Shown: positions 20,303 through 29,209 of the stretch, piece by piece
Layout: every line of letters begins with the position of its first letter
How positions within the stretch are numbered: position 1 is the first letter of the stretch
Assembly (NCBI RefSeq): GCF_009223885.1
Contig: NZ_CP045144.1
Location: 1,612,001 to 1,676,000, forward strand
Direction of reading: 5' to 3'
From: Ancylobacter sp. TS-1
GTDB taxonomy: Bacteria > Pseudomonadota > Alphaproteobacteria > Rhizobiales > Xanthobacteraceae
Length of the DNA stretch: 64,000 bases
Translations under genes and position numbers: made by a program
Notes under the pieces: model-generated
What the model was told of the DNA's origin: nothing
What the model saw: only the letters and a program-made list of their open reading frames with translations
Databases searched by the model: none

Positions 20303-21463
20303 TCACACCCCTTCGAGCAGCACGTCGAGATCGACCGAGGAACGCTTGCCGATATTGTCCGCGTCGGCTTCGAGGAAGGCGGTCGCGGCCTTGCGGCCCT
20401 CCTCGCGCAGCATGGTGAGGAAGTCCCATTCCGCGTTGAGCTTGGAGGAATAGCCAAGCGTTCCCATGATCGAGTTGCGCACGAGATGGATGCGCATCTT
20501 TGCCCATTGCGCGCCTTCGGTATGGCCGGGGTCGGCCACCTGGCGCAGCAGCGCGATCATGCGCAGCTCCTTCAGCAGCGCCGAGTTGAACGACACCTCG
20601 TTCAGCCGGTTGAGGATCTCGGCGGCGCTGCGCGGCGTGCCCGGCCGCTCGATCGGGTTGATGGGGATGAGGATGGTGTCGTCGGAATCGAGCTCGCGCA
20701 CCAGCGGCGTCATGGTCGGGTTGCCGGAATAGCCGCCGTCCCAATAGCTCTCGCCGTCGATCTCCACCGCCTGGAACAGCGTCGGCAGGCAGGCCGAGGC
20801 CATCAGCACGTCCGGCGTGATCTCGGCATTGCGGAACACCTTGCCGCGCCCGGTGCGCACATTGGTGGCGGTGATGAACACCCGGATCGGCGAGGTCTTG
20901 ATACGGTCGAAGTCGATCGCCTTCTCAAGGATGGCGCGCAGCGGGTTGGAGCCGCCCGGATTGAGGTCGTAGGGCGAGTAGAGCCGCGACATCAGGTCCA
21001 TGGCGACGAAGAGCGGCGAGCTGTCGAGCGTCCACCTTCCCAGCAGCACGTCGAGCGGCCCGCGCTGGAAGGGCGAGAAGCGGGCGGCGTCGGAGACGTG
21101 CCGCCAATAGGCCTCGAGCGCGGCGCGTGCGCCCTCGGCGCCGCCGGCGGCGAAGCCATCGGCCAGCACCGCCGCGTTCATCGCCCCGGCCGAGGTGCCG
21201 GAGACCCCGTCGATGCGCAGCCAGGGCTCTTCCAGCAGCCGGTCGATAACGCCCCAGGTGAAGGCGCCGTGCGACCCGCCGCCCTGCAGCGCGAGATCGA
21301 TCAGCACCGGCGCCCGGCCGGAGGCCGTCGCGGCGGGCATGTCGGCGGGAACGTCGGCAGGGGTGGCGGGCGCGTCGGCAGGAGGGAGCGCCGCCGGCGC
21401 CGGAGCGGCCGAGGGGGACTTGGCTCGGGAAGCTTTCGCACGGGGCGTCGTCGCTTTGGCCAT
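20303..21463 (-). CDS. patatin-like phospholipase
   Basis: 386-aa Ser-Asp dyad hydrolase. About 55 N-terminal residues are Ala/Pro/Lys-rich. The oxyanion motif is LALQGGGSHGAFTWGV (about 58-73), the nucleophile is in GVSGTSAGAMNA, and the catalytic Asp is in DGGYSGNP. The C-terminal half has the conserved IPINPIERPG stretch. First gene of an operon with a GntP and a GltS permease. Some bacterial patatin proteins act on lipids or on polyhydroxybutyrate granules; the permease neighbours hint at the second, without proof. Confidence 0.88.
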   Translation of the reverse strand: MAKATTPRAKASRAKSPSAAPAPAALPPADAPATPADVPADMPAATASGRAPVLIDLALQGGGSHGAFTWGVIDRLLEEPWLRIDGVSGTSAGAMNAAVLADGFAAGGAEGARAALEAYWRHVSDAARFSPFQRGPLDVLLGRWTLDSSPLFVAMDLMSRLYSPYDLNPGGSNPLRAILEKAIDFDRIKTSPIRVFITATNVRTGRGKVFRNAEITPDVLMASACLPTLFQAVEIDGESYWDGGYSGNPTMTPLVRELDSDDTILIPINPIERPGTPRSAAEILNRLNEVSFNSALLKELRMIALLRQVADPGHTEGAQWAKMRIHLVRNSIMGTLGYSSKLNAEWDFLTMLREEGRKAATAFLEADADNIGKRSSVDLDVLLEGV

Positions 21464-21688
21464 GGGGCACGCCTTTCCTGGGGAACGGCGGTACCCTAGC
21501 CGCCTCCATGCTGCACCACAACATGAAAGCCCGGCGGGTGCGCTTCAACACGGCGCGGAATTACGTGATCCTAACGGCACTTAACGTTGCGACGCCGATC
21601 TCGCCGGCTGTCATTTGACAGCGACGGGAGCGGATTAGACTAAGACTTTGCTGCGTTGCAATATGATGGCGGCGCGGCGGAGGAGGCT

Positions 21689-21913
21689 TCACGCGGCCTT
21701 GGCGCCGCTTTCGCCCATCTCCTCGACATCGACCACCACGACCCGCCCGGCATCCTCCAAATCGACCTGCCATTCCACCTCGATCGGCGCCTTGCCGTGC
21801 GCACGACCGCGCGCGATGCGCTCGGCCTCGCCGAGATCGGTCGCCTCGACAGTGACATGGCCGACCTCGCGGGTGGTGACGGTACGTTCCAGGGTGATGG
21901 TGAACTGGCTCAT
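21689..21913 (-). CDS. small conserved-looking acidic protein, 74 aa
   Basis: Hypothetical protein of 74 aa beginning MSQFTITLERTVTTREVGHV. GGAG lies 9 nt before the ATG. It alternates beta-like strands (FTITLER, HVTVEATD, EVEWQVDLED, VVVVDVEEM), suggesting a small beta or alpha/beta domain of about 60 residues with an AERIARGRA helix in the middle. No signal peptide. I do not recognise a named family. It is divergent from rpsU, with 233 nt between. Confidence 0.7.
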   Translation of the reverse strand: MSQFTITLERTVTTREVGHVTVEATDLGEAERIARGRAHGKAPIEVEWQVDLEDAGRVVVVDVEEMGESGAKAA

Positions 21914-22146
21914 GATGCGGGCTCCGTCGGTTGCCGCCTTATGGCCCGGCGCGCGCCATGCGATCTTTCCGAAAGGCGCGGCGCTTGCGGAAGCGCACGG
22001 CGCCCGGGGGCTGGTTCCGGACACCGCGCGAGGGGAATGTGCGGTCGCCCTTTCCAATTCGCGCCCATGTCACTACATTGGGGGGTCTGGCGCCTTGCTT
22101 CGAGACGCCGCAACCGGCAGCCTTGCTGCATGTGATCGGAGACGTT

Positions 22147-22425
22147 TTGCAGGTTCTAGTTCGCGACAACAATGTCGATCAGGCCCTTCGCGTTCTTAAG
22201 AAGAAGATGCAGCGCGAGGGCATTTTCCGCGAGATGAAGGCCCGCCGGGCATATGAGAAGCCCTCCGAGCGCCGCAACCGCGAAGACGCCGAGGCCGTGA
22301 GGCGCGCCCGCAAGGCCGCCCGCAAGCAGGCGATCCGGGACGGCCTCATCGCCGCGCCCAAGAAGAAGCTGATCCCCGGTCGTCCGGGCGCTCGCCCGTC
22401 GACGCCGGCCGCCGCTCCGAAATAA
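22147..22425 (+). CDS. rpsU: 30S ribosomal protein S21, TTG start
   Basis: Small-subunit ribosomal protein bS21, 92 aa. The sequence [20 protein letters not shown] and the following Arg/Lys-rich helices with [11 protein letters not shown] match alphaproteobacterial S21, with an extended basic C-terminal tail ([16 protein letters not shown]). The start must be TTG: the family begins exactly with [10 protein letters not shown], and CGGAG precedes the TTG by 6 nt. Longer ATG readings upstream have no S21 sequence. The cold-shock gene downstream has its own 179-nt leader. Confidence 0.93.
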   Translation: MQVLVRDNNVDQALRVLKKKMQREGIFREMKARRAYEKPSERRNREDAEAVRRARKAARKQAIRDGLIAAPKKKLIPGRPGARPSTPAAAPK

Positions 22426-22604
22426 ATCCGTCCGGGGTTGTGCAAGCAATCAGGATCCTGTACGGTAAAGCATCGATCTGGACGTTGAACTTTGTTATTG
22501 CGCTTAATTGCGCCGCGGCGAGCTTCCTCTCAAATCGATGTCCACCTGACGTTCGCGAGTTTCGCGCGCGCTCTAATCTCTATGTCGACTGAAAGGATAT
22601 TCCC

Positions 22605-22814
22605 ATGGCGACAGGTACTGTGAAGTGGTTCAACGGGCAGAAGGGCTTCGGCTTCATTCAGCCTGACAATGGCGGCCCGGACGTGTTCGTCCACATCTCC
22701 GCCGTCGAGCGGGCTGGCCTGCGCGGCCTCAACGAAGGTCAGAAGATCTCCTACGAGATCGAGACCGACCGCCGCAGCGGCAAGAGCTCGGCCGGCAGCC
22801 TGCAGGCTGCGTGA
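22605..22814 (+). CDS. cold-shock domain protein (CspA family), copy 1
   Basis: 69-aa single cold-shock domain protein that binds single-stranded RNA/DNA. RNP1 is KGFGFI (residues 14-19) and RNP2 is VFVHIS (about 27-32). AAGGA lies before the ATG. The 179-nt upstream region, including some AT-rich sequence, probably forms the long leader usual for csp genes. It has its own terminator, with the repeated 18-20 nt element lying between stop codon and terminator. Confidence 0.95.
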   Translation: MATGTVKWFNGQKGFGFIQPDNGGPDVFVHISAVERAGLRGLNEGQKISYEIETDRRSGKSSAGSLQAA

Positions 22815-22832
22815 TCGATCATCTCCGGTCAG

Positions 22833-22852
22833 TGACCACGGATGTACTGGCA
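22833..22852 (+). repeat. csp-linked repeated element, copy 1
   Basis: The sequence GACCACGGATGTACTGGC (22834-22851) lies 19 nt after the cold-shock stop codon and before the terminator. The same 18 bases occur exactly at 30271-30288 and 32518-32535; with one flanking base each side, copies 1 and 3 match over 20. CCA and TGG inside the element can pair around CGGATGTAC. The flanks here, GGTCA and TGACC, form an outer stem. Confidence 0.8.
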
Positions 22853-22875
22853 TTGACCGTCGAGACGATCCGAGA

Positions 22876-22899
22876 GGCCGGGGCAACCCGGCCTTTTTT
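22876..22899 (+). terminator. rho-independent terminator of csp copy 1
   Basis: Perfect 7-bp GC stem GGCCGGG / CCCGGCC with GCAA tetraloop, followed by six T. It ends the cold-shock transcript 62 nt after the stop codon. Confidence 0.92.
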
Positions 22900-22949
22900 A
22901 TTGCGCCCGCGCCTGTGACGGCCCTGCAACCGGGCGCGTGAGGAGCCCG

Positions 22950-22976
22950 CCCGGCCGGCGTATCCGCCGGGCCGGG
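22950..22976. other. strong GC hairpin between csp and matM
   Basis: Inverted repeat CCCGGCCGGCG - TATC - CGCCGGGCCGGG, 11 paired bases with one bulge. There is no T run on either side. It lies 83 nt past the matM stop and may stabilise the 3' end of the mat transcript or help rho-type termination. Confidence 0.5.
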
Positions 22977-23058
22977 AGCACCAGATCACAGCGGATGCCA
23001 ACCTCCGGCCAACCTCCCCGCGGCCCTGTCGAGCCGGGGGCGGGGTAGAGGCCGGCCG

Positions 23059-24381
23059 TCACAGCGGACCCATCACATAGGTGGGAAGCCAGGTGGCGAT
23101 GCCGGGGAAGAGGCTCAGTATCACGATGCCGAGCAGCATCAGCAGCACATAGGGCAGCGCCCCGCTCAGCACCTGCTGGGCCGGAACCTGCGGGGCGATG
23201 GCTTTGACCACGAACAGGTTGAGCCCGACCGGCGGGGTGATGAGGCCGATCTCCATGTTGATGGTCAGGATCACCGCGAACCAGTAGGGGTCGAAGCCCG
23301 ACGAAACGATGATCGGGTAGAGCAGCGGCGCCGACATCACGATGATGGCGACCGGCGGCAGGAACATGCCGGACACCAGCAGGAACAGGTTGATCAGCCC
23401 CATCAGCACCCAGCGGTTCACGTCCAGCCCCGCAATGGCGGCGGCGACGGTCTGGGTGATGAAAAGCGAGGAGAGGGCGAAGGCGAAGAGTTCCGCCGAG
23501 GCCATGATCATCATGATCATGACGCTCTCGCGCAGCGTGGACGAGAATATCTCGAAGATCGGCTTGGGCTGGAACAGCCGGTACATGATGATAACGACGC
23601 CGAGCGTCAGGAAGGCGCCCGCCCCCGCCGCCTCCGAAGGGGTCGCGACGCCGCCATAGAGCACGTAGAGCGTGCCGACGATGATGATGAGGAACGGCGT
23701 GACCTTCGGCAGTGCCGCGAGCTTCTGGCCGAAGGTGAAGCGGTTGCCGCTGATGTCGAACCTGAAGTCCTTGCGGCGGCAGTCGTAGAGCGCCCAGGCC
23801 ATGAACATCGCCGTGAGCATGAGGCCGGGCATCACGCCGGCCAGGAACAGGCGGCCGATCGAGGTCTCGGTGGCGATGCCGTAGACGATCATCGTCACCG
23901 AGGGCGGGATGAGGATACCGAGCGTGCCGCCGGCGCAGATCGAGCCGGTGGCGACCGAGGCCGGGTAGCCGCGCTTCAGCATCTCCGGGATGCCCATCTT
24001 GCCGATGGCGGCGCAGGTCGCGGGGCTGGAGCCGGTCATGCCGGCGAAAATGGCGCAGGCGCCGATATTGGAGAGCACCAGCCCGCCCGGAACCCGGTTG
24101 AGCCAGCGGTCCAGCGCCTCGTAGAGATCGCGCCCCGCCGGCGTGGCGGCCACCGCCGCGCCCATCAGCACGAACATCGGTATGGAGACATAGGCGAGGT
24201 TGGCGATGCCGGCGAACATGGTCTCGGCCAGCACGTCGAAGACGCCGACGCCGTTCGCCATCAGCAGGGCGCCGATCGCGGTGAGGCCGAGCGCGAAGGC
24301 GATCGGCATGCCGGTGGCCAGCAGCACGAACAGCAGGCCGATGACGAGCATGCCGGAAAAGGTGGGGGAGAGGCTCATCAC
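23059..24381 (-). CDS. matM: malonate TRAP transporter large permease
   Basis: DctM-family channel subunit, 440 aa. Conserved blocks are GMLVIGLLFVLLATGMPIAFALGLTAIGALL (about 8-38), ICAGGTLGILIPPSVTMI (about 149-166) and ATPSEAAGAGAFLTL. It overlaps the small-subunit stop by 4 nt (ATGA). The malonate assignment rests on location: it is the last gene of a unit that contains matA and matB and is divergent from matR, the arrangement known for rhizobial malonate loci. Confidence 0.88.
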   Translation of the reverse strand: MMSLSPTFSGMLVIGLLFVLLATGMPIAFALGLTAIGALLMANGVGVFDVLAETMFAGIANLAYVSIPMFVLMGAAVAATPAGRDLYEALDRWLNRVPGGLVLSNIGACAIFAGMTGSSPATCAAIGKMGIPEMLKRGYPASVATGSICAGGTLGILIPPSVTMIVYGIATETSIGRLFLAGVMPGLMLTAMFMAWALYDCRRKDFRFDISGNRFTFGQKLAALPKVTPFLIIIVGTLYVLYGGVATPSEAAGAGAFLTLGVVIIMYRLFQPKPIFEIFSSTLRESVMIMMIMASAELFAFALSSLFITQTVAAAIAGLDVNRWVLMGLINLFLLVSGMFLPPVAIIVMSAPLLYPIIVSSGFDPYWFAVILTINMEIGLITPPVGLNLFVVKAIAPQVPAQQVLSGALPYVLLMLLGIVILSLFPGIATWLPTYVMGPL

Positions 24382-24884
24382 GCGTGACCTCGGGCTTCAT
24401 CCGCGCCGCAGATGCGGCGGATCAGTTCGGCGACATACTGGAGCGACAGCAGGGCGAAGCTAACGGGCAGCGGCAGCAGCGGAATCCACAAGGTGATGGC
24501 TGCCACCGTCGCGGTGCGCCATTCGTTCACATAGGCCTCGTGGAAGAAGATCGCGCTGGCGAACGTCATCAGGACCGCGAAGAGCAGACCGAGAATCCCG
24601 CCAATGATGCCGAGGACGCGTCGCGGCCCCGAGGGCAGCGCCATCTCGATCACGTCCACCCCCACATGCCCGCGGGTCTGCAGCACATAGGGTGCGCCGA
24701 GGAACATGGCCGCGGTGGCCGAGAAGACGACGAAGTCGGTCTGCCAGATGGTCGGCGCGCGGAACACGTAGCGCAGGAAGATCATCTCGCAGACCACCAG
24801 CATCGCCGCGATCAGCATGAGGCCGGCCAGGATGGCGGCTATCTTCGAGATGAGATCGACCGCTCGCAGGAACAGGCTGATCAT
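24378..24884 (-). CDS. matQ: malonate TRAP transporter small permease
   Basis: DctQ-family subunit, 168 aa from the ATG chosen here (MISLFLRAVDLISKIAAILAG). A longer reading adds a Pro/Arg-rich stretch without family character. The motif TIWQTDFVVFSATAAMFLGAPYVLQTRGHVGVDVIE is the DctQ core. I see no good Shine-Dalgarno sequence before this ATG, so the start is less sure. It couples to matM by a 4-nt overlap. A 139-nt gap separates it from the binding-protein gene. Confidence 0.83.
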   Translation of the reverse strand: MISLFLRAVDLISKIAAILAGLMLIAAMLVVCEMIFLRYVFRAPTIWQTDFVVFSATAAMFLGAPYVLQTRGHVGVDVIEMALPSGPRRVLGIIGGILGLLFAVLMTFASAIFFHEAYVNEWRTATVAAITLWIPLLPLPVSFALLSLQYVAELIRRICGADEARGHA

Positions 24885-25023
24885 GGGAGGCTTTCGCTTC
24901 GGGAGGGATCGGGGGCGCGGCAGCCGGCGCGCCTCCCCGCCAGACGGAGGCCGCGCGCCAGCCACAACCCGGTGACGCCGCCGCTACACGGCCCCCGCGA
25001 GGGGAGCCGCGAAGCGGGTGCGG

Positions 25024-26028
25024 TCACTGGACCGCCAGGGCCTTCTTGATCAGATCGTCGCCGCCCTTCACCTTCTCGGCGAAGTTCTTGTAGGAGCTTT
25101 CCTGGGCGACCTTCAGCCAGGCGTCGTAGTCGGCAGCGGACATCTCCACCACCTCGACGCCGGCCTTCTTGTAGGTGTCGATCAGCTTCTGGTCGCCCTT
25201 GCGCACTTCCTGCGCGAACCAGGTCTGCGCCTTCTTGCCGGCCGCCAGAAGAGCCTTCTGCTGCGCCGGGTTGAGCTTGTCGAACACCTGCTTGGACACC
25301 AGCACCGGCTCGTACATGAACCAGAGGGCGTTGGCGCCGGGCGCGGTGAGGCACTTCACCTGCTCGTAGAGGCGATAGGAGACGAAGCTCTCGGACGAGG
25401 TGTTGGTGGCGTCGAGCACGCCCGTCTGCATGCCCGAATAAATTTCCGACGACGGCATGGAGGCGATGGACGCGCCCGCCGCCGCCAGCATCTGCTCGAA
25501 GGCCGGACCAGCCGCGCGCGTGACCTGACCCTTGATGCTGTCGGGGCCGGTGATGCAGCCCTTCTTGGAGGCGAACGCGCCCGAGAGCCACGCATCGGCG
25601 ATGACGATGGCGCCGTTCTTCTCGATGAGCGCCTTGATATCCTGCATGAAGGGCGAGTCGTTGAGGCGCTCGGCGCGGTCGAAATTGCGCACGAGGCCCG
25701 GCATCAGCGTAACAGAGAACTGCGGCACGCGGCCGGAGGCGTAGTCGAGCGGGAAGGACGTGATGTCCAGCTGCCCCTTGGTGATCGCCCCCCACTGCTC
25801 GTTCGCCTTGAACAGCGACGAACCCGGGAAGACCTGGATCTTGAGGCCGACATTCGCCGCCTCGACGTCGCGGGCGATCATCTGCACCATCTCGTCGCGG
25901 GGGTCGCCCTTGCCGCCCGGGAACTGGTGCGAGGCGCGCAGGGTGATGTCCTGCGCAAAGGATGTGGTGGCAAAGGCCAGGGCGCAGCCAAGGGTCAGGG
26001 CGCGCGCGATCAATCGCGTACCGTTCAT
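25024..26028 (-). CDS. matP: malonate TRAP periplasmic binding protein
   Basis: DctP-family solute receptor, 334 aa. A Sec signal peptide ends at SFAQD (cut near residue 25). Following pieces match DctP: TLRASHQFPGGKGDPRDEMVQ, VFPGSSLFKANEQWGAITKGQLDI, and a conserved Arg in VTRAAGPAFEQML. An AAGGAGG ribosome site precedes the ATG, stronger than those of its neighbours. A CCGCC-CGAA-GGCGG hairpin sits just before that ribosome site in the 112-nt gap after matB, consistent with higher expression of the receptor. Confidence 0.9.
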   Translation of the reverse strand: MNGTRLIARALTLGCALAFATTSFAQDITLRASHQFPGGKGDPRDEMVQMIARDVEAANVGLKIQVFPGSSLFKANEQWGAITKGQLDITSFPLDYASGRVPQFSVTLMPGLVRNFDRAERLNDSPFMQDIKALIEKNGAIVIADAWLSGAFASKKGCITGPDSIKGQVTRAAGPAFEQMLAAAGASIASMPSSEIYSGMQTGVLDATNTSSESFVSYRLYEQVKCLTAPGANALWFMYEPVLVSKQVFDKLNPAQQKALLAAGKKAQTWFAQEVRKGDQKLIDTYKKAGVEVVEMSAADYDAWLKVAQESSYKNFAEKVKGGDDLIKKALAVQ

Positions 26029-26140
26029 ATTTTCCTCCTTTTCGGCCGCCTTCGGGCGGACTGTTGGCGTTTCCTCGGTCTTTTCTTTTCGGGCGGTTTT
26101 CCGCTCGTTTTTCTCGGCGTGTCCGGTGCCGGCCCTGAGG

Positions 26141-27667
26141 CTAGGCGCTCCGGCGATAAATGTCCTTGTAGCTGTCGCGCAGAATGTTCTTCTGCACCTT
26201 GCCCATGGTGTTGCGCGGCAGTTCCTCGACGAAGAACACCCGCTTGGGCTGCTTGAACTTCGCCAGCCGGCCCTCCAGCGCCTGAAGGACCGCCTGCTCG
26301 GTCAGGCCGCCCGCGCCCTTGGCGGGCACGATCACGGCGGTCACGCCCTCGCCGAAATCGGGATGCGGCACGCCGATGACGGCGCTTTCCGCCACACCGT
26401 CAATGGCGTCGATCTCGCCTTCGATCTCCTTCGGGTAGACATTGAATCCGCCGGTGATGACGAGATCCTTGCCCCGGCCGACGATGTTCAGATAGCCGCG
26501 CGCGTCGATCATGCCGAGGTCGCCGGTGACGAAGAAGCCGTCATGGAACTCACTCGCGGTCTTCTCCGGCATGCGCCAGTAGCCCTTGGTCACGTTTGGG
26601 CCCTTCACCTCCACCATGCCGATTTCCCCGTGGGGAAGCGCGGCGCCGGTGCCGGGATCGGTGATGCGCAGGGTGACGCCCGGCAGGGGGAAGCCCACCG
26701 TGCCGGCAATGCGCTCGCCCTCATAGGGGTTCGAGGTGTTCATGCAGGTCTCGGTCATGCCGTAGCGTTCGAGAATGGCATGGCTCGTCCGCTCCCGGAA
26801 CGCCCGGTGCGTCTCCTCCAGCAGCGGCGCCGAGCCGGAGACGAACAGGCGCATATGCGCCGTCGCCGCCGGCGTCAGGCCGGGCTGGTCGAGCAGCCTT
26901 GTGTAGAAGGTCGGCACGCCCATCAGGCAGGTGGCGCGGTCCATCAGCGCGATCGCTTCCCGCGGGTCGAACTTCGCGCGGAAGAACATCGAGGCCCCGC
27001 TCAGCAGGACGATGTTCACCGCCACGAACAGGCCGTGGGTGTGGAACAGCGGCAGTGCGTGGATGAGGACGTCCGCTTCCGTGAAGCGCCAGCACTCCTT
27101 CAGCGCCCGCGCGTTGGAGAGCAGGTTGCCGTGGCTCAGCATGGCGCCCTTGGCGCGCCCGGTGGTGCCCGAGGTGTAGAGGATCGCCGCGAGATCGTCC
27201 GGCCCACACGCCACGTCGTCGAAGTCCGGGGGGAAGGCCGCCGCCGCGTCGGTCAGCGATCCGCTCCCCTCGGCATCCAGCGTCTCGACGCAGGGCACGC
27301 CCAGCTCGGCCGCGAGCACCCTCGCCTCCACCGCGTTCTCCGGGCGGCAGACGAACAGCGCCGGCTCGGCATCGCCGAGGAAATAGCGCACCTCGTTGAG
27401 CGTGTAGGCGGTGTTGAGCGGCAGGTAGACCGCGCCCGCGCGCACGGTGGCGAGGTAGAGGGCGAGGCAGGGCCACGACTTCTCGACCTGCACCGCCACC
27501 CGGTCGCCCGGCCGCACGCCGCGCGCGACGAGGAGGCCGGCGAGCCGCGCGGAAAGCGTCAGCACCTCGCCATAGCTCACGCTGGAGCCGTCCGCGAGCA
27601 GTGCCAGCTTCTTGCCGGGCGAGGGAACGGCGGAACGGATGGCGGCAAACAGATGGTTCTGTGACAT
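26141..27667 (-). CDS. matB: malonyl-CoA synthetase
   Basis: Acyl-adenylate enzyme that makes malonyl-CoA from malonate, CoA and ATP in the cytoplasm. 508 aa. The ATP-binding P-loop is ILYTSGTTGRAKGAM (about 162-176), the A5 motif is RYGMTET, the hinge region is VTGDLGMIDARGYLNIVGRGKDLVITGGFNVYP, and the C-terminal Lys is in RNTMGKVQKN. The start MSQNHLFAAIRSA matches MatB proteins. 8 nt separate it from matA. Identity as MatB rather than a general acyl-CoA ligase is supported by matA and the TRAP genes. Confidence 0.93.
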   Translation of the reverse strand: MSQNHLFAAIRSAVPSPGKKLALLADGSSVSYGEVLTLSARLAGLLVARGVRPGDRVAVQVEKSWPCLALYLATVRAGAVYLPLNTAYTLNEVRYFLGDAEPALFVCRPENAVEARVLAAELGVPCVETLDAEGSGSLTDAAAAFPPDFDDVACGPDDLAAILYTSGTTGRAKGAMLSHGNLLSNARALKECWRFTEADVLIHALPLFHTHGLFVAVNIVLLSGASMFFRAKFDPREAIALMDRATCLMGVPTFYTRLLDQPGLTPAATAHMRLFVSGSAPLLEETHRAFRERTSHAILERYGMTETCMNTSNPYEGERIAGTVGFPLPGVTLRITDPGTGAALPHGEIGMVEVKGPNVTKGYWRMPEKTASEFHDGFFVTGDLGMIDARGYLNIVGRGKDLVITGGFNVYPKEIEGEIDAIDGVAESAVIGVPHPDFGEGVTAVIVPAKGAGGLTEQAVLQALEGRLAKFKQPKRVFFVEELPRNTMGKVQKNILRDSYKDIYRRSA

Positions 27668-27675
27668 GACGCTTT

Positions 27676-29043
27676 TCAGGTAACGGGTACGAGGGCGCGG
27701 GAGGCGGGGTCGACCTTGAGCAGCTTGCGGACGCCCGCGCTCGCGACCACATCGCCCTTGCCGGCGAAGGTTTCGTGGTTCTTCTCGATGTCGGCGGGAA
27801 TGTAGCGGTAGTTCACCATCAGGCCGGCGGCCTGGGCGATGCCCTTGGGCGAGAGGTCGCCCATCAGGTTGATGCGCTCCAGCCGCGCGCCGTTGCCGAG
27901 ATGGAAGCGGGCGACCGGGTCGACCGACGTGCCCTTCGCCGTACGGGCCGCCAGAAAGTAATAGGCAGCAAGCGGGCCGAGCACGACGGAGAGTTCCTCG
28001 CGCAGTTCCGGCTTGTCCTGCCAGTCCGGCGTGTCGAGCCTCTCCAGCGCCTTGGCGTCGGCGGGGGACAGGACAAGGCTCTGCTCCGTCCTGCGCTCGG
28101 CGTCCAGCCATTTGCGGAAGCCCGGCACCGGCGAGAGGGTGACGAAGGTGTCGAGCGAGGGAAGCTCGCGCGCGATCTCCTCCAGCACCTGCTTGATCAG
28201 GAAATTGCCGAAGGAGACGCCGGCGAGACCCTTCTGGCAGTTGGAGATGGAATAGAAGACCGCCGTGGTGGCGTCCTGGGGCCGCAGGGTTTTGCGGGCC
28301 GGATCGAGAATAGGGACGATGGCGCCGGGCGTTTCCTTCATCAGCGCCACCTCGACGAAGATCAACGGCTCGTCGACCAGCGCCGGATGGAAGAAGGCGT
28401 AGCAGCGCCGGTCCGGCGAATCGACCCGCGCGCGCAGGTCGTCCCAGTCGCGGATGGCATGGACCGCCTCGTAGCGGATGATCTTCTCCAGCACATTGGC
28501 CGGCGTCGACCAGTCGATGCGCTTCAGCACGAGGAAGCCGCGGTTGAACCAGGACGAGAACAGGTGCGCGAAATCGCGGTCGACCTCGGCGAGGTCGCGG
28601 CGGCGGACCATCGCGTCCATGAGCTGCTCGCGCATGCGAACGAGCGAGAGTGTGCCGCCCGGCGCGAGATTGAAGCGGCGGAAGAGTTCCTGCCGGCGCG
28701 GCTCGCTCGCCCGGTGCAGGTCGGCGGCGGCGGCGAGGCCGTTGCGGCCATAGGAGTCGAGGGCTGCGGCGAGGCGCTGCGGATCGGGCCCGAACTTCTC
28801 GGCCAGAACCTCGAAGAAGGCGATGCTCTCGCCGGTCTTCATGTGCGCGTAGCGGTCCAGTATGCCGGCCGCGAGAGCGACGCCGGAGGCTTCGCCGCGC
28901 CCGGAAAGCAATGTCTCACATCGCTCAGCCAGCGTTTCCACCCGCGTCGCCGCCGTCACGCGGTGCGAGCGGTCGAGAAAGGTGCGGCCGCGCTCCGCGA
29001 TGGAGGTCAGCAGGTCCGTCACGAACGAGGTGTTTGATCCCAT
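27676..29043 (-). CDS. matA: malonyl-CoA decarboxylase
   Basis: Decarboxylates malonyl-CoA to acetyl-CoA. 455 aa from the ATG before GSNTSFVTDLL. Family blocks are AFFHPALVDEPLIFVEVALMKETPGAI, FYSISNCQKGLAGVSFGNFLIKQVL, the Ser-containing TLSPVPGFRKWL, and the His-containing ARFHLGNGARLERIN. All are as in MLYCD/MatA. First gene of the mat operon; its promoter shares 166 nt with matR, including the MatR-type dyad. A longer N-terminal reading exists but lacks conservation. Confidence 0.93.
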   Translation of the reverse strand: MGSNTSFVTDLLTSIAERGRTFLDRSHRVTAATRVETLAERCETLLSGRGEASGVALAAGILDRYAHMKTGESIAFFEVLAEKFGPDPQRLAAALDSYGRNGLAAAADLHRASEPRRQELFRRFNLAPGGTLSLVRMREQLMDAMVRRRDLAEVDRDFAHLFSSWFNRGFLVLKRIDWSTPANVLEKIIRYEAVHAIRDWDDLRARVDSPDRRCYAFFHPALVDEPLIFVEVALMKETPGAIVPILDPARKTLRPQDATTAVFYSISNCQKGLAGVSFGNFLIKQVLEEIARELPSLDTFVTLSPVPGFRKWLDAERRTEQSLVLSPADAKALERLDTPDWQDKPELREELSVVLGPLAAYYFLAARTAKGTSVDPVARFHLGNGARLERINLMGDLSPKGIAQAAGLMVNYRYIPADIEKNHETFAGKGDVVASAGVRKLLKVDPASRALVPVT

Positions 29044-29167
29044 GGCCGTTCCAGCGTTGGATCTTCGCAAACGACCGCACCGGGGTGCGGCCCCCTGTTC
29101 CACGATAGGCCGGACGGCGCCGGCCACCTGTATCAAGTGAAGGCCAGCCTGCATCGAATGTCAATCA

Positions 29168-29181
29168 TCAAGTATACAAGA
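29168..29181. promoter_or_regulatory. MatR-type operator in the matA/matR divergent promoter
   Basis: TCAAGTATACAAGA on the plus strand; the other strand reads TCTTGTATACTTGA. The left half TCTTGTATAC matches the MatR operator of Rhizobium leguminosarum, which I recall as TCTTGTA/TACACGA. A looser related sequence (TGTATCAAGTG) lies about 40 nt to the left. The site is 29 nt before the matR ATG and 125 nt before matA. Confidence 0.75.
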
Positions 29182-29209
29182 TGAAGCCTCTTGCATTGCG
29201 GCATGGAAG

